A stretch of 64,000 bases of DNA from Acidobacteria bacterium UBA823 (GCA_002296225.1 DBHR01000105.1:6522-70521); one strand, 5' to 3'. Positions 1 through 11,177 are shown, counted from the stretch's first letter. Made by a program: numbers and translations. The notes: generated by a model not told the origin, from the letters alone.

Positions 1-557
1 TCAATCTCGCTCGCTATGCGCAAGGTTCGCGACATACCGTGGCCGGTAATGACAACGTCCTCAGCAGACAGTGACACTTCGGCCAGTTTAAAGAGCTGCT
101 GTTCACGTGTGTGTGTGCCGGATTCATCACCTCGCGAGACAAAGCGAGCGCCGTCTTTGACGATACGTTGGATCGCCACTTCGATCGACGGCGCGGACAG
201 GACGCCTGCTGGATCGCCAAGCGGTCCGACCAGTAGGAAATCGTTGTACATCAGTTTTCGGTACAACCACCCTGGATGCGCCCTGAGAAACCTGGCCTCC
301 ATCTCTGGAGCGTGGCTAATCGCAACGTCGACCTGCCCACGCTCCAACATCTGAAGCGCAAGGCCGCTACCGACGAGATGGCCGCGTACTCTGACACCAG
401 ACAACTGCTCAAAGGCTGGTTGCAGCACTTCAAGTAGCCCACTGTTACCTACACTACTGGTCGTGGCGAGGATAACGACCGGTCTAACGTCCTGCCTTGA
501 GCAAGCTGCGCTGACGAGTATCAGCCCACAAGCCAACCAAAAGATGGTCGGTTTCAT
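1..557 (-). CDS. tupA: Tungstate-type ABC transporter substrate-binding lipoprotein (partial)
   Basis: The frame opens with an ATG at 557 and runs without a stop off the left edge, so the C-terminus is missing. The first 20 or so residues form a lipoprotein signal with lipobox VSAAC. Next comes ILATTSSVGNSGLLEVL, then VAISHAPEME, then LMYNDFLLVGP and FVSRGDESGTHTRE. These blocks are typical of TupA/YvcC-like periplasmic tungstate (or molybdate/sulfate) binding proteins. It probably captures the oxyanion outside the inner membrane for a TupBC permease, which would lie left of the window. It follows carB by 57 bases, so it may be cotranscribed. The metal preference cannot be decided from sequence alone. 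Confidence 0.75.
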   Translation of the reverse strand, partial: MKPTIFWLACGLILVSAACSRQDVRPVVILATTSSVGNSGLLEVLQPAFEQLSGVRVRGHLVGSGLALQMLERGQVDVAISHAPEMEARFLRAHPGWLYRKLMYNDFLLVGPLGDPAGVLSAPSIEVAIQRIVKDGARFVSRGDESGTHTREQQLFKLAEVSLSAEDVVITGHGMSRTLRIASEI

Positions 558-614
558 TGAAGTGCACGGTCGCAAGCGTGGCCTCAGGGTCTTAGAGCGG
601 CGGCGTCGATTCGG

Positions 615-3600
615 CTAGGCCTCATCGGTCACGATTCCCGCGTGATAGTCCTGTAGCGGCCGCACACCGAGCGCTTCGGACCGCAACGCCCGGATGGCAT
701 TCACAGTAGCGACGGCACCGGTCAGGGTGGTGATGCACGGCACGGAGTGCAGCATCGCCACCCGTCGCACGATCCGGTCGTCAAAAAATGACTCCCGGCC
801 GAGCGGCGTATTGATGATGAGGTCAATCTGGCCGTCGAGCACACGGTCGGCGATATGTGGCCGCCCTTCGTTCACCTTGAACACAACCTCGACGTCGAGA
901 CCATGCGCGCGCAGATAGGCCGCCGTGCCACGCGACGCAACGATCACGAATCCGAGGGCCGCCAAATCCGAGGCAATCTGCCCCACATTAGCCTTATCGT
1001 CATCGTTCACGCTAATAAATGCCGTGCCCTTGTCAGGGAGGTGGTGGCCAGCAGCCAACTGGGCTTTGGCAAATGCGGCCCCAAACGTCTCCGCACCGCC
1101 CATAACTTCACCGGTTGACTTCATCTCTGGTCCCAGCAAAGTATCGACGCCAGGAAACCGCACGAACGGAAACACGGGAGTCTTGACGAACACGCCGACC
1201 ACATTGAGGTCGTCCACGAGTTCGACCTCGGCGAGGCTCGCCCCTGCCGCAACCCTAGCCGCCACCTTCGCGAGCGGCACACCAGTTGCCTTTGACAGGT
1301 ACGGTACCGTACGGGACGCACGAGGATTCACTTCCAGTACGTATACCGTGTCGTCCTTGACAGCGAACTGAATATTCATGAGACCGACAACATTTAATGC
1401 TCGCGCGATACGGCGCGTGTAATCCCGAATGACCGCGAGGTGTCGCTCTGGGACGAGATACGGCGGCACGACGCACGAACTGTCACCTGAGTGAATGCCC
1501 GCCTCCTCAATGTGCTCCATGATGCCGCCGATGACGACCGCGCCCGTCGCGTCGGCAACTGCGTCAACATCGAGCTCGAAGGCGTCTTCCAGAAACTGAT
1601 CGATGAGAACCGGCCGCTCTGGGGACGCGTCCACCGCCTCGGTGATATAGCGATCGAGCGCCGACAGGTCGTAGACAATCGCCATCGCCCGCCCGCCAAG
1701 CACGTAGGACGGCCTGACGACGACCGGAAACCCGATTGAGGACGCCACCGCGCGCGCTTCCTCGCGCGACCTGGCAATGCCACTGGGAGCCTGGGATACA
1801 CCGAGGTCCCAAAGTAGACGCGCAAAACGCTCGCGGTCTTCCGCTAGGTCAATCGAATCCGGAGAAGTCCCAAGAATCTTAACGCCCGCGGCTTGAAGCG
1901 GCAGCGCCAGTTTCAGCGGTGTCTGCCCTCCGAACTGCACTAGACACGCCACATCACCGCCGGCAGACTTCTCTCGCTCGATGATCGCCACGACGTCCTC
2001 GAACGTAAGCGGCTCGAAATAGAGCCGGTCGACCGAATCATAGTCGGTGGACACCGTCTCTGGATTGCAGTTGACCATGATGGTCTCATAGCCCTGCTTC
2101 CGAAGCGCGAATGCGGCGTGACAGCAGCAATAGTCGAACTCGAGCCCCTGCCCAATCCGGTTTGGTCCGCTGCCTAAAATGACGACTTTTGGCCGGTCGG
2201 TCGGGTCAGCCTCACACTCGCGCTCGTAGGTGCCATATTGATACGGGGTGAACGATTCAAATTCCGCCGCGCACGTGTCGATTCGCTTGTAGACAGGCCG
2301 CAACCCAGCATCCCGCCGCCGATCGAACACCGCCGAGACATCGGCGCCGGTAATTGCGGCGATGTCAGTGTCGCCGAAACCTGAGCGTTTGAGCGTCGTT
2401 AGCAGTTCCACGGACATGTCCCGCAAGCCCACTAGTCCAGCTGCGCGCTTAAGCTCGACGATCTCCGCAAACTGCCAGAGAAACCACCGATCGATCTTTG
2501 TTAGGTCGTGCACCTTATCGATCTGCCAGCCCCGCTCCAAAGCACGGAAGACGGCCCACAGCCGGCGGTCAGTAGGCACAGCCAACTCTCGCTGAAGTGT
2601 TGCATCGTCCTCTGACTGTCCTTCCGGCTGAGCAAACAATTGACCTGACGTTCCGTTCTCAAGTGACCGGCACCCTTTGAGAAACGCTTCCTTGAAGGTG
2701 CGGCCGATAGCCATGACTTCGCCGACCGACTTCATCTGCGTCGTCAACGTCCGGTCGGCCTGGGGGAATTTCTCGAACGCCCAGCGGGGAATCTTTACGA
2801 CTACATAGTCGATGGCTGGCTCAAACGACGCTGGCGTTAGTCGAGTAATGTCATTGGGAATTTCATCCAACCGGTATCCCAGCGCGAGTTTCGCAGCGAT
2901 TTTCGCAATCGGAAACCCAGTAGCTTTCGACGCGAGCGCAGATGACCGGGAGACGCGCGGATTCATCTCGATAGCCACGACGCGCCCGTCTTCGGGGTGT
3001 ATAGCGAACTGAATATTCGAACCGCCCGTCTCAACGCCCACACGACGGATGATCCGCCGGGCGATATTACGGAGCCGCTGATACTCCTTGTCGGTTAGCG
3101 TCAATGCCGGAGCAACGGTAATACTGTCGCCGGTGTGCACGCCCATCGGATCGACGTTCTCAATCGAGCAAATGACGACGAAATTGTCGGCCGCGTCGCG
3201 CATAACCTCAAGCTCGAACTCCTTCCAGCCGAGTACCGATTCTTCGAGCAGGATTTCGCTGACGGGGCTGAAACCAAGCCCCCGCTCTGCCATCTCCCGA
3301 AACTCGGACACGTTATAGGCAATGCCGCCGCCGACTCCGCCGAGCGTAAACGACGGCCGGATGATCACGGGAAATCCGAGCGTCTCGACCGAAGCCATCG
3401 CTTCATCTAGGGATTTGGCGTACTCGCTCGCTGGGACGGCGACGTCAATGGATCGCATGGCCTCGCGGAACTGGAGCCGGTCTTCAGCCACCTTGATCGC
3501 CTCGACCGATGCACCGATCAACTCAACGCCGTTCGATTCCAGCACGCCGCTTTCACTAAGAACCACAGCGAGGTTGAGCGCCGTCTGCCCACCGACGGTC

Positions 3601-3863
3601 GGCAGAAGGGCATCGGGACGCTCGCGCTCGATGACCTGCGTAACGAACTCCGGTGTGAGCGGCTCGATGAAGGTTCGATCGGCAACCTCGGGGTCAGTCA
3701 TGATCGTCGCCGGATTACTGTTTACAAGCACGACCTGGAGTCCTTCCGAACGCAGCGCCTTGCACGCTTGCGTGCCAGAATAGTCGAACTCGCACGCCTG
3801 TCCGATGACGATTGGACCCGAACCGATTACGAGGATACGTTTCAAGTCGGTGCGCTTGGGCAT
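615..3863 (-). CDS. carB: Carbamoyl-phosphate synthase large subunit
   Basis: CarB makes carbamoyl phosphate from bicarbonate, ATP and the ammonia supplied by CarA, feeding pyrimidine and arginine synthesis. The 1082-residue protein has the family's duplicated layout. The N-half starts at [17 protein letters not shown] and the second half at [15 protein letters not shown] (around residue 560). Each half has an ATP-grasp domain ([26 protein letters not shown]). The C-terminal MGS-like allosteric domain ends the protein near [14 protein letters not shown] chose the ATG at 3863 ([11 protein letters not shown]) because it matches the usual N-terminus; an upstream in-frame start would add 11 unlikely residues. 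It lies 73 bases downstream of carA. Confidence 0.97.
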   Translation of the reverse strand: MPKRTDLKRILVIGSGPIVIGQACEFDYSGTQACKALRSEGLQVVLVNSNPATIMTDPEVADRTFIEPLTPEFVTQVIERERPDALLPTVGGQTALNLAVVLSESGVLESNGVELIGASVEAIKVAEDRLQFREAMRSIDVAVPASEYAKSLDEAMASVETLGFPVIIRPSFTLGGVGGGIAYNVSEFREMAERGLGFSPVSEILLEESVLGWKEFELEVMRDAADNFVVICSIENVDPMGVHTGDSITVAPALTLTDKEYQRLRNIARRIIRRVGVETGGSNIQFAIHPEDGRVVAIEMNPRVSRSSALASKATGFPIAKIAAKLALGYRLDEIPNDITRLTPASFEPAIDYVVVKIPRWAFEKFPQADRTLTTQMKSVGEVMAIGRTFKEAFLKGCRSLENGTSGQLFAQPEGQSEDDATLQRELAVPTDRRLWAVFRALERGWQIDKVHDLTKIDRWFLWQFAEIVELKRAAGLVGLRDMSVELLTTLKRSGFGDTDIAAITGADVSAVFDRRRDAGLRPVYKRIDTCAAEFESFTPYQYGTYERECEADPTDRPKVVILGSGPNRIGQGLEFDYCCCHAAFALRKQGYETIMVNCNPETVSTDYDSVDRLYFEPLTFEDVVAIIEREKSAGGDVACLVQFGGQTPLKLALPLQAAGVKILGTSPDSIDLAEDRERFARLLWDLGVSQAPSGIARSREEARAVASSIGFPVVVRPSYVLGGRAMAIVYDLSALDRYITEAVDASPERPVLIDQFLEDAFELDVDAVADATGAVVIGGIMEHIEEAGIHSGDSSCVVPPYLVPERHLAVIRDYTRRIARALNVVGLMNIQFAVKDDTVYVLEVNPRASRTVPYLSKATGVPLAKVAARVAAGASLAEVELVDDLNVVGVFVKTPVFPFVRFPGVDTLLGPEMKSTGEVMGGAETFGAAFAKAQLAAGHHLPDKGTAFISVNDDDKANVGQIASDLAALGFVIVASRGTAAYLRAHGLDVEVVFKVNEGRPHIADRVLDGQIDLIINTPLGRESFFDDRIVRRVAMLHSVPCITTLTGAVATVNAIRALRSEALGVRPLQDYHAGIVTDEA

Positions 3864-3936
3864 CACAGAAGTTCGACGTTGAGTCGCACAGGCCAACGTT
3901 CAGAAATCGTCGCACCAAGCCGAAAGCGCGTTGCCA

Positions 3937-5082
3937 TCAGCGATGCTCCTCGATTAAATCGAGAAATAATCCGAAGAGATAATCAGCGTCGTGAGGGCCT
4001 GGCGACGCCTCGGGATGATATTGCACGGCGAATGCCGGACGCGACGTGTGACGCAAGCCTTCGACCGTACCATCGTACAAATTAAGATGAGTCACCGTCA
4101 CATCGTTCGGCAGCGAATCGGGATCGATTGCAAAACCGTGATTCTGCGACGTGATCTCGATTTTGTCCGTCGCCAAATGCTTCACAGGGTGGTTAGCGCC
4201 TCGGTGTCCGAACTTCAACTTATAGGTCTTGCCGCCAAGCGCGAGGCCCAGTAGCTGGTGGCCGAGGCAAATGCCAAAAGTCGGCACCTCAGCCACCACG
4301 AGCGCCTTCACGTTCTTCACGGCATAGTCGAGCGAAGCGGGGTCACCCGGACCGTTGCTCAAAAACACGCCATCGGGATCGGTCGCCAATAACTCACTAG
4401 CCGGCGTGCTGGCCGGAAAAACTCGTACCTCACAGCCGTACGCTCCAAGCCGGCGTAAGATGTTCCACTTCATACCAAAGTCATAGGCCGCGATGCGCAA
4501 GGGCAGGCCGGCACGCCGCTGCGGTGGCAGACCAAACTCCTCGGCAGATGCCGCACCTGGCTCGGCAGGATCCGGCGGCCAGTCGAACGCTGTCGAGCAA
4601 GTCACGCGCGTCACCAAGTCCGCACCCTCCATCGGTGGGACTGCACGCGCACGAGCAATCGCCTGCTCAGGATCGACGTTAACTGCGGAGATGACACCAC
4701 GCATCACTCCCTTCGATCTGAGCGTGCGCGTGAGCGCACGCGTATCGATGTCGGCGATCGCAACAATCTCGTGGGTCGATAAGTAGTCACCCAGCGTGCC
4801 AGACGCGCGCCAGTTGCTAGCGATGGGCGAAGCGTTGCGGACAATGAAGCCGGCAACCTGCGGCGCACGTGACTCGACGTCACCGTCGGTCACGCCGTAG
4901 TTCCCGATCTCCGGACAGGTCATCGTGACAATCTGACCCGCGTACGACGGATCGGTGAGCACCTCTTGATAGCCGGTCATGCTTGTGTTGAACACAACCT
5001 CACCACCGGTGTCACCCCGCGCACCGACCGAAATGCCTTCAAACCACGACCCATCCTCTAGCGCGAGAATCGCCTTCGTCAT
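3937..5082 (-). CDS. carA: Carbamoyl-phosphate synthase small (glutaminase) subunit
   Basis: CarA hydrolyses glutamine and channels ammonia to CarB. The 381-residue protein has the N-terminal CPSase domain ([33 protein letters not shown]) and a C-terminal class I glutaminase domain. The nucleophile cysteine is in [16 protein letters not shown], and the His-Glu pair is in QYHPEASPG. The ATG at 5082 overlaps the TGA of the upstream pseudokinase gene (ATGA), so the two are probably translationally coupled. No pyrimidine attenuator was recognised upstream. Confidence 0.97.
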   Translation of the reverse strand: MTKAILALEDGSWFEGISVGARGDTGGEVVFNTSMTGYQEVLTDPSYAGQIVTMTCPEIGNYGVTDGDVESRAPQVAGFIVRNASPIASNWRASGTLGDYLSTHEIVAIADIDTRALTRTLRSKGVMRGVISAVNVDPEQAIARARAVPPMEGADLVTRVTCSTAFDWPPDPAEPGAASAEEFGLPPQRRAGLPLRIAAYDFGMKWNILRRLGAYGCEVRVFPASTPASELLATDPDGVFLSNGPGDPASLDYAVKNVKALVVAEVPTFGICLGHQLLGLALGGKTYKLKFGHRGANHPVKHLATDKIEITSQNHGFAIDPDSLPNDVTVTHLNLYDGTVEGLRHTSRPAFAVQYHPEASPGPHDADYLFGLFLDLIEEHR

Positions 5083-7421
5083 CGCGCACCCTCGAGCGAA
5101 GCAGCCACACGCACCGACTGGCCGCTGGCGACCTCGATGGTGGTCACCCATTCTCGATAGCCGTCGCGCACAAGTCGAATCCCGTGGGTCCCTGGCGGCA
5201 CATCCACCGGTGCCAGCGGTGTCTCACCCAGAAGCCGGCCGTCGACGTACACTTTGGCCCCCGCCGGTCGCGTTTCAACCCCGACGCTGCCGGGAACCGA
5301 AAGCTGAGTAGTAACTGCCGATGTCGTGAGCACCTCAGACGTTGCGTCACCTAATTCGCTCAAGGCCAAGTCAAGTGCCGCCACTGGTTCGTCGGCCACG
5401 ATCGAAACGCTGAGCAGTTCAACACGATACCCCGCACGGCTAATCCGAACGACGTAGTCACCGTAGGGTAAATCGCCCATCGCCAGCGGGGTAATCCCCG
5501 CTGCGGCCTCGTTCACCACGACTTGTGCACCGGGTGGACGCGAGCGGATCAGAAGGTGCCCGGGCGCCCGCGTTGGAGAAAGAAGCGGCGGTTCATAAGG
5601 CTGGGACACCTCGACACGAAGAACCGGTGCGGCGACAGCCTCGGGGGGAATCGCCGGGACTTCCGTTGATACCCCAGTCGGTTCCCCATCCGGGACCACC
5701 TCACTCGCCACCACCGTCGGCGCTTCAGCAGCGTCGGCAACCAGCAGAGGCTCGGTCGGCTCAGGCACCACGGCCATCGGTGCCGGGACCGCTGTCGCGG
5801 CGGGCGGCACGCTCAAGTCTGGCGAACGCAACCTGTAGCCTATCCCGAGCGCAACAACCAACCCGAAGATGAGCGCTAAGATGAAAAAGGGTAAGGCCAG
5901 CTTAGGCTTCTCCTTCTCGGAACCGACATTCGCACCGGCCAAGATGGATGGGTTATCCGTCAGCAATGACAGTGGCTCCGGTAGGTTTGACCGTACGGGC
6001 CCACTCGCACTCGCCTGCGACGGCGCCTTGGCGCTGACCGACTCAGTCATCCGGGCCGGTTCGCTATCGGCCTCCAGCGGTGGCAGCACGTCAACCGGAG
6101 CATCATCGAAGGGCAATCGGTTCGGTGGGGGTGAGGTGGTAGCTGGCGGCTGGACCGCCGCCGGTTCTACCGCAGGCGGCTCGGGCTCGGCTTCACTTGC
6201 TTCGGGGCTACTAAGGATCTGATCGACCTCGAACGGCGTGGGCCGCCGGACCGATTCAAATTGAGGTGATTCGCTTGCCGTGGATAACTCGGGTGTAGGC
6301 ATCTCCTCGTCAGGAGCCACCCACACGGCCGGCTCCTGCGTATCACTATTCCAAGCCTCCGAAGTCGCGTCGGTTTGTTCAAACACCGCGGTTGGTTCGA
6401 CGACCAATTCGGTTGTCGGCAACAGCTCGGCTTCGCCCGCCTGATCCTGATTAGCGGCCGACGGAGGGGGCGGTGAACTCACGGGTTCGGGCTGCGCGGA
6501 GGGGGCGGCGGCGCGACCGCCGCCACCAGCCTTGAACACCAGCGCCTCTAACGCGCTGGAGAATTCGTGAGCGGTCCGTGGGCGGTCGTCGGGGTTGGCG
6601 GCCATCGCCGCTCCAAACAGCTTTTCCATTGCTGCGGAGTCGGCCACCACAGGCGCCTTCCGCAATTGCGCAGCCGCCTCCGGCCTAGTTCCCGCCGGAC
6701 GCTGACCAGTCAGTAACTCGTACGCAATCACGGCAAGTGAGAAGACGTCAGCGCCGGGCCCCCAATCACCGCCACTAGCCCGTTCAGGCGCTGTATAAGG
6801 CTGCCTGACGGGTCCCTGGACACCGATTTCCTCCAGAGCCGGCACAACGCCAAACCCAGTCGCTCGCGCGGAATCCAACGTCGCGAACACATCGCGCGGG
6901 TGCAGGGCACCATGGAGCACGCCAACGGCGCGGGCTCCGTCGATGGCGCCTGCCAGTTGCGAGATGAACAGCACCCTCCGGTCGACCGATGCCGGCGCAT
7001 CGCGTCGCATCGCGACATCCAGTGAGTCGGCCGCAACGTACTCCTGCGCAAGATAGACGACCGAACCCTCAACGCCAGCAGTGAGCGGCGCAATCAGCCC
7101 CGGCTCAGCCAAGCCGATCTGCGCGACCCGATTCAACTGCTCAGCCAGCGCCCTGGCTTGCTCCGGTGTGATGCCGATTTGAAAGACCTTGAGGGCTACA
7201 AGGCGGTCGTTTTTAGGATCGCGACTCCGAAATACAGGTCCGAGAACGCCCACCCCGATCTGATGAAGTAGCCGGAACGGGCCCAACGCACTAGGCTGTG
7301 GGAATGAATTTGCTTCGTCGCGTGTCAGTGGAGCTACCCCTCCGGAGGGCAACAGAATGCTAGCATGGAAACTGCGTTGCTTCAACGCGCTCGGGCGTGC
7401 GGAGGCAAGACCTCGCGCCAT
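5079..7421 (-). CDS. PEGA-domain transmembrane protein kinase homologue, predicted pseudokinase
   Basis: 780 residues. A kinase-like fold spans about residues 47-300. It keeps the glycine loop ([10 protein letters not shown]), the ATP-lysine (VALKVF) and an APE-type segment (TAPERAS). However, the catalytic loop reads [10 protein letters not shown] where HRDLKPEN is expected, so the catalytic aspartate is alanine. The DFG aspartate is glycine (TGFGV). Both losses predict no phosphotransfer. A Pro/Glu-rich linker follows, then one membrane segment near 505-527 ([19 protein letters not shown]). Two PEGA repeats (about 619-690 and 710-775: [25 protein letters not shown]) probably lie outside the cytoplasm. 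It may sense or scaffold rather than phosphorylate. Its stop overlaps the carA start. Confidence 0.85.
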   Translation of the reverse strand: MARGLASARPSALKQRSFHASILLPSGGVAPLTRDEANSFPQPSALGPFRLLHQIGVGVLGPVFRSRDPKNDRLVALKVFQIGITPEQARALAEQLNRVAQIGLAEPGLIAPLTAGVEGSVVYLAQEYVAADSLDVAMRRDAPASVDRRVLFISQLAGAIDGARAVGVLHGALHPRDVFATLDSARATGFGVVPALEEIGVQGPVRQPYTAPERASGGDWGPGADVFSLAVIAYELLTGQRPAGTRPEAAAQLRKAPVVADSAAMEKLFGAAMAANPDDRPRTAHEFSSALEALVFKAGGGGRAAAPSAQPEPVSSPPPPSAANQDQAGEAELLPTTELVVEPTAVFEQTDATSEAWNSDTQEPAVWVAPDEEMPTPELSTASESPQFESVRRPTPFEVDQILSSPEASEAEPEPPAVEPAAVQPPATTSPPPNRLPFDDAPVDVLPPLEADSEPARMTESVSAKAPSQASASGPVRSNLPEPLSLLTDNPSILAGANVGSEKEKPKLALPFFILALIFGLVVALGIGYRLRSPDLSVPPAATAVPAPMAVVPEPTEPLLVADAAEAPTVVASEVVPDGEPTGVSTEVPAIPPEAVAAPVLRVEVSQPYEPPLLSPTRAPGHLLIRSRPPGAQVVVNEAAAGITPLAMGDLPYGDYVVRISRAGYRVELLSVSIVADEPVAALDLALSELGDATSEVLTTSAVTTQLSVPGSVGVETRPAGAKVYVDGRLLGETPLAPVDVPPGTHGIRLVRDGYREWVTTIEVASGQSVRVAASLEGAR

Positions 7422-7504
7422 CCCTTGACACGCCGAGCGAGCCTTTGAGACAGTCTAGTTAAGACGTTACGCTTGCCGGTTCTTTAATCCCTTCAGGCAT
7501 TTTC

Positions 7505-9118
7505 GTGCAACACGCCATCGATATCCGCCGGTTCACATGGATCCGGCGTTTGGCTTCAGACTACGCTTCCAATCACAGCGCCCTAGCCTCATTCTTCGCG
7601 GGCGATCCCGCGTCTCCTGCCAGCTGGAGCGATGCCATCGCACGGCGGCAGGCGTCGCGTCCGCCAAGTAGGTTTGTCGATGTCCTCGGCGCACAGCAGG
7701 AATCGCGCGGCGCTCCGGCGGAGGCACGGGCCGCCGCCGAGACGCTACGCCAACCGGAGGCGGTGGCCGTCGTCACCGGCCAGCAGGCCGGTTTGTTTGG
7801 CGGTCCACTCTTCACTCTCCTGAAGGCGTTAACGACTATCCAGCTAGCCAAACGAGTCTCCCGAGAACAGAGTATTCCCGTTGTCGCCGTGTTTTGGATC
7901 GACGCGGAAGACCACGACTGGGACGAGGTGGCCTCGTGCGCCGTCCTCGACCCTAACTGCCAGGTGCAGCGAGTGACGCTACACCCACCGACAGGCGCCG
8001 GCCACGTGCCCGTAGGCTCGCTGATAATCGGCGAGGACGTCGGGACCGCGCTCAACGCACTGGCCGAGGCGCTCCCACCAAGCGAGTTCACGGCATCCCT
8101 AATCGGCGATTTGCGCCGGACTTACCAGAGCGGTAGGGGCATGGCCGAAGCCTTCGGCCGATGGTTGGAGTCGGTGCTCGGACCGCATGGGCTCGTCGTG
8201 TTCGACTCGTGCGATCCGGCAGCTAAGCCATTTGTTCGTGGTCTCTTTGAACAAGAACTGCGGAGCATGCGGACCTCGGCGTTGGCCACCGAAGCCGGCG
8301 AGCGTCTGACCGCGCAGGGGTATCACGCTCAGGTCACCCCACACCGGGAAAGCACTGCGCTCTTCCGCCTCGATGGCACGCGGCAGCCGATCCGTCGGAC
8401 GGCCGACGGCTTCTCGGTCAGCAACACGCCGACAACGCTCGACGATTTACTCGCAGCGCTCAAGCGGCACCCGGAGCAGTTCAGCCCCAACGTCCTACTC
8501 CGGCCACTCGTGCAGGACACCCTATTCCCGACGGTCTGCTATGTCTCTGGACCCAACGAGCTCGCGTATCTGGCACAGCTCAAAACCGTCTACGAGGACT
8601 TTGAACTGCCGATGCCGCTCATCCATCCCCGTGACAGCGCCACCCTGCTTGATTCGGTCGGCGCAAGATTCCTGAACCGTCAGGACATACCATTCGAAGC
8701 TCTTCAGCCACAAGACGAGGCGGCGTTGAACCAATTACTGGAAGCCCAGCTACCGGCGTCGGTCGAGCAATCAATTGACGACGCGCGGCGTGCGATCCAA
8801 GCCTACCTCGGGAGGGTTGTCGAGGTCGTTCCCACTGTTGATCCCACGCTGGCAGGTGCCGCACGATCCACGTTGGGCCGGATGGAGCACAGCCTGAAAA
8901 CCCTCCACAATAAGATCCTCCAGGCTGCGAAACGCCGTGATGACACGCTGCGACGGCAGTTCGCACACACTCGCGCACAGGCATTCCCCGAAGGTCACCC
9001 ACAGGAACGGGCGCTAGGATTCGTAGGGTTCCTCAATCGCTTTGGGCCGGACCTAGTCGACCGCCTCCTCTCCGACTTGCCCTTGGACCCTAAGCATCAC
9101 ATCCTCATCACGCCCTAA
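7505..9118 (+). CDS. bshC: Putative cysteine ligase BshC (bacillithiol synthesis)
   Basis: 537 residues, the usual BshC length. BshC is the cysteine-adding enzyme of bacillithiol synthesis, acting on GlcN-malate made by BshA and BshB; neither of those is in the window. Recognisable family blocks are VVTGQQAGLFGGPLFTLLKA (residues about 88-107), VFWIDAEDHDWDEV, and NVLLRPLVQDTLFPTVCYVSGPNELAYL near the middle (residues about 325-350). The C-terminal third is rich in charged, probably coiled helices. The start is GTG at 7505. It diverges from the pseudokinase gene across an 83-base gap. Presence of BshC suggests bacillithiol is the low-molecular-weight thiol, but that needs bshA/bshB elsewhere in the genome. 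Confidence 0.9.
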   Translation: MQHAIDIRRFTWIRRLASDYASNHSALASFFAGDPASPASWSDAIARRQASRPPSRFVDVLGAQQESRGAPAEARAAAETLRQPEAVAVVTGQQAGLFGGPLFTLLKALTTIQLAKRVSREQSIPVVAVFWIDAEDHDWDEVASCAVLDPNCQVQRVTLHPPTGAGHVPVGSLIIGEDVGTALNALAEALPPSEFTASLIGDLRRTYQSGRGMAEAFGRWLESVLGPHGLVVFDSCDPAAKPFVRGLFEQELRSMRTSALATEAGERLTAQGYHAQVTPHRESTALFRLDGTRQPIRRTADGFSVSNTPTTLDDLLAALKRHPEQFSPNVLLRPLVQDTLFPTVCYVSGPNELAYLAQLKTVYEDFELPMPLIHPRDSATLLDSVGARFLNRQDIPFEALQPQDEAALNQLLEAQLPASVEQSIDDARRAIQAYLGRVVEVVPTVDPTLAGAARSTLGRMEHSLKTLHNKILQAAKRRDDTLRRQFAHTRAQAFPEGHPQERALGFVGFLNRFGPDLVDRLLSDLPLDPKHHILITP

Positions 9119-9144
9119 CCTCTCACCGCGGCCATCGGCGAGCC

Positions 9145-9153
9145 TGTTATAAT
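9145..9153 (+). promoter_or_regulatory. Extended -10 promoter candidate for the xdhC-hrcA-grpE-dnaJ run
   Basis: The sequence TGTTATAAT is a perfect TATAAT with the TG of an extended -10, lying 64 bases before the xdhC-like ATG. No convincing -35 hexamer sits 16-18 bases upstream, which fits an extended -10 promoter. Confidence 0.45.
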
Positions 9154-9171
9154 TAGGGAAAGCGCTTCGGC

Positions 9172-9206
9172 AGGCCGGGCGCGCGTTGCTCAACAACCCG
9201 CGGCCT
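9172..9206 (+). promoter_or_regulatory. Imperfect inverted repeat in the xdhC leader
   Basis: AGGCCGGG (9172-9179) can pair imperfectly with CCCGCGGCCT (9197-9206). The hairpin lies between the -10 box and the ATG at 9218, and no Shine-Dalgarno sequence is visible before that ATG. It may be a leader hairpin, or simply chance in GC-rich DNA. Confidence 0.25.
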
Positions 9207-9217
9207 AGCAAACCACA

Positions 9218-10063
9218 ATGAGTCAGCAAGTTTTCGAAGCAATCACCCGAGCACTTGTAGATGGAGAGTCCGCGGCTCTGGTCACCATCATCAAGACGGA
9301 AGGGTCAACACCGCAGCGCGTTGGTGCGAAGATGCTAGTCTATGCCGACGGCCGGACAGTCGGCACAATAGGTGGAGGCTGTTACGAAAACGACGCGTTC
9401 TGGAAGGCACGCGAAGCGCTGGAGACTCGACGTCCCGTCGTCGCTAGCTACGAGCTCACCGACGATTTCGCCGAAGAGAGTGGGCTCGTGTGTGGCGGAC
9501 AAATGGAAGTCTATATCGAACCGCTGGAGCCGACGCCGCCACTCTACATCGTTGGCGCCGGTCACATAGCGTACCACCTGGCTGCCATGGCCGCGGGCGT
9601 CGGTTTTCGTGTCCACGTGGTTGACGATCGCGAAAAGTTCGCTAACGTCGAACGGTTTCCGGATGCAGCTGAAGTTGTGGTGGACTCAATTCCCGAGTGG
9701 TTGCATCGCGCGGCGATTCCAACCTTCGCATATGCGGTGATCGTAACGCGCGGCCACCGGCACGATCTCGATGCGCTGCGAGTTTTGGCGACACACGACC
9801 TGCGGTATCTGGGCCTCATCGGCAGCCGGGCCAAGGTGTCACGAATCTTCGAGTCCCTGATGGAGGAGTCGATGCCAGCCGAATGTCTCCGGCGCGTGCA
9901 CGCGCCAATCGGTCTCGACATCGGTGCCGTCACGCCGCAAGAAATCGCCGTGAGTATCCTCGCAGAACTGATTGCTGTTAAGTACGGCAGAGCCGGGCGC
10001 GATGATGCTGAGACGCCTGCCCACTCACTCAGCTGGACGCCGAAGAGCGTCGAAACGAGCTGA
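9218..10063 (+). CDS. XdhC/CoxI family protein (molybdenum cofactor sulfuration/insertion factor)
   Basis: 281 residues. The N-terminal XdhC_CoxI domain has ALVTIIKTEGSTPQRVGAKM and GTIGGGCYEND; the C-terminal Rossmann-like domain starts at LYIVGAGHIAYHLAAMA and includes VIVTRGHRHD and LGLIGSRAKV. Family members bind molybdenum cofactor and help load xanthine dehydrogenase or CO-dehydrogenase-type hydroxylases. No hydroxylase subunit genes lie nearby, so its client is unknown. It is followed by hrcA after 7 bases, implying cotranscription with the heat-shock genes. Confidence 0.85.
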   Translation: MSQQVFEAITRALVDGESAALVTIIKTEGSTPQRVGAKMLVYADGRTVGTIGGGCYENDAFWKAREALETRRPVVASYELTDDFAEESGLVCGGQMEVYIEPLEPTPPLYIVGAGHIAYHLAAMAAGVGFRVHVVDDREKFANVERFPDAAEVVVDSIPEWLHRAAIPTFAYAVIVTRGHRHDLDALRVLATHDLRYLGLIGSRAKVSRIFESLMEESMPAECLRRVHAPIGLDIGAVTPQEIAVSILAELIAVKYGRAGRDDAETPAHSLSWTPKSVETS

Positions 10064-10070
10064 CGACCCG

Positions 10071-11168
10071 ATGACCCCAACCTCCCCTTCGCACCGTCGC
10101 CATGCTGAACACTCGCCGCATTTCTCAGACCGCACACGCGCGATTTTAGCTGCCGTCGTCCTCGGCTACATCGAGCGTGGTGAACCGGTATCCTCTCTCT
10201 GGCTTACACGGCATAGACGATTCGGCGTTTCGTCGGCAACTCTCAGGAATACGATGGCGGAGCTTGAACGGCTCGGTTATGTGCATCAGCCACATGCCTC
10301 GGCCGGCCGCGTACCCACCGACCGCGGCTACCGCTACTACGTCGACTTATTGCTCGAAGGCCGGCGCCCGGCGCGCTCTTCACGCAACGTCGAAGCCAGA
10401 CTCCGGAGGGCGTCGACAGTCGATGATTTACTCAGCAACGTGTCACACGAGCTGTCGCGCGCCTCGCACCACCTCGGCTTTGCACTGACGCCCTCGGGCA
10501 GAGCCGCGGCGTTTCGGCAGATCGACTTCGTCACGCTCGACCGGAAGCGCGTGCTGGTCGTGGTTGTTTCGGCCTTGGGACACGTCTCCCACAAGGTCGT
10601 GAATATTTCCGAAACCCTACGACCTGTGGATCTAACGCAGGCTGCGAACTATCTCAATCAGGAATTTGCCGGGCTACCGTTGTGCGACGTGCGGACAGCG
10701 ATCGTCGAGCGCCTCAATCAGGAGCGCACGTTGTACGACACATTACGGACTCGAGCGCTCCGACTCGCGCGCAAGACCTTCGAAAACCTGCCCGAGAGTT
10801 CGCTGTTCGTCCAGGGCGCCTCGCTACTCCTCGACGACGCCACCGACGGCAACGACCCGTCATCTGTATCACGGCTGAGCGCTTTGTTTGAGATGATCGA
10901 GGAAAAGGATCGGCTCGTGCGGGTCCTGAACAAATACATCGATGATCCTGGCCTGACCATCATAATTGGCACCGAGCACCGCACGCAGACTCTTAAGAAC
11001 CTCAGCTTAATCACTTCTACTTACTTCGACGGACATCAAACCGGATGCGTGGGCATCATCGGCCCTCGACGAATGCGCTACGCTCGTTCGATCGCTGCCG
11101 TGGACGGTGTCTCCCGCACAGTGAGCCGACTGCTGGGCACTACCACCGGCGCAACTTGGGCCAACTGA
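10071..11168 (+). CDS. hrcA: Heat-inducible transcription repressor HrcA
   Basis: 365 residues. HrcA represses chaperone genes by binding CIRCE operators and depends on GroEL for folding. The N-terminal winged-helix has SSATLRNTMAELERLGYVHQPHASAGRVPTDRGYR-type sequence near residues 50-85, the hallmark of HrcA. The C-terminal half includes VVVVSALGHVSHKVV and IIIGTEH. The ATG at 10071 was chosen because the longer frame would run deep into xdhC. It is followed by grpE and dnaJ, the classical order but without dnaK. I found no CIRCE-like TTAGCACTC/GAGTGCTAA repeat upstream. Confidence 0.93.
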   Translation: MTPTSPSHRRHAEHSPHFSDRTRAILAAVVLGYIERGEPVSSLWLTRHRRFGVSSATLRNTMAELERLGYVHQPHASAGRVPTDRGYRYYVDLLLEGRRPARSSRNVEARLRRASTVDDLLSNVSHELSRASHHLGFALTPSGRAAAFRQIDFVTLDRKRVLVVVVSALGHVSHKVVNISETLRPVDLTQAANYLNQEFAGLPLCDVRTAIVERLNQERTLYDTLRTRALRLARKTFENLPESSLFVQGASLLLDDATDGNDPSSVSRLSALFEMIEEKDRLVRVLNKYIDDPGLTIIIGTEHRTQTLKNLSLITSTYFDGHQTGCVGIIGPRRMRYARSIAAVDGVSRTVSRLLGTTTGATWAN

Positions 11169-11177
11169 GCGAAAGTG

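Noticed and set aside
7425..7430. TTGACA-like -35 between the pseudokinase and bshC
   Set aside because: No TATAAT-like box lies 16-18 bases downstream on the plus strand.
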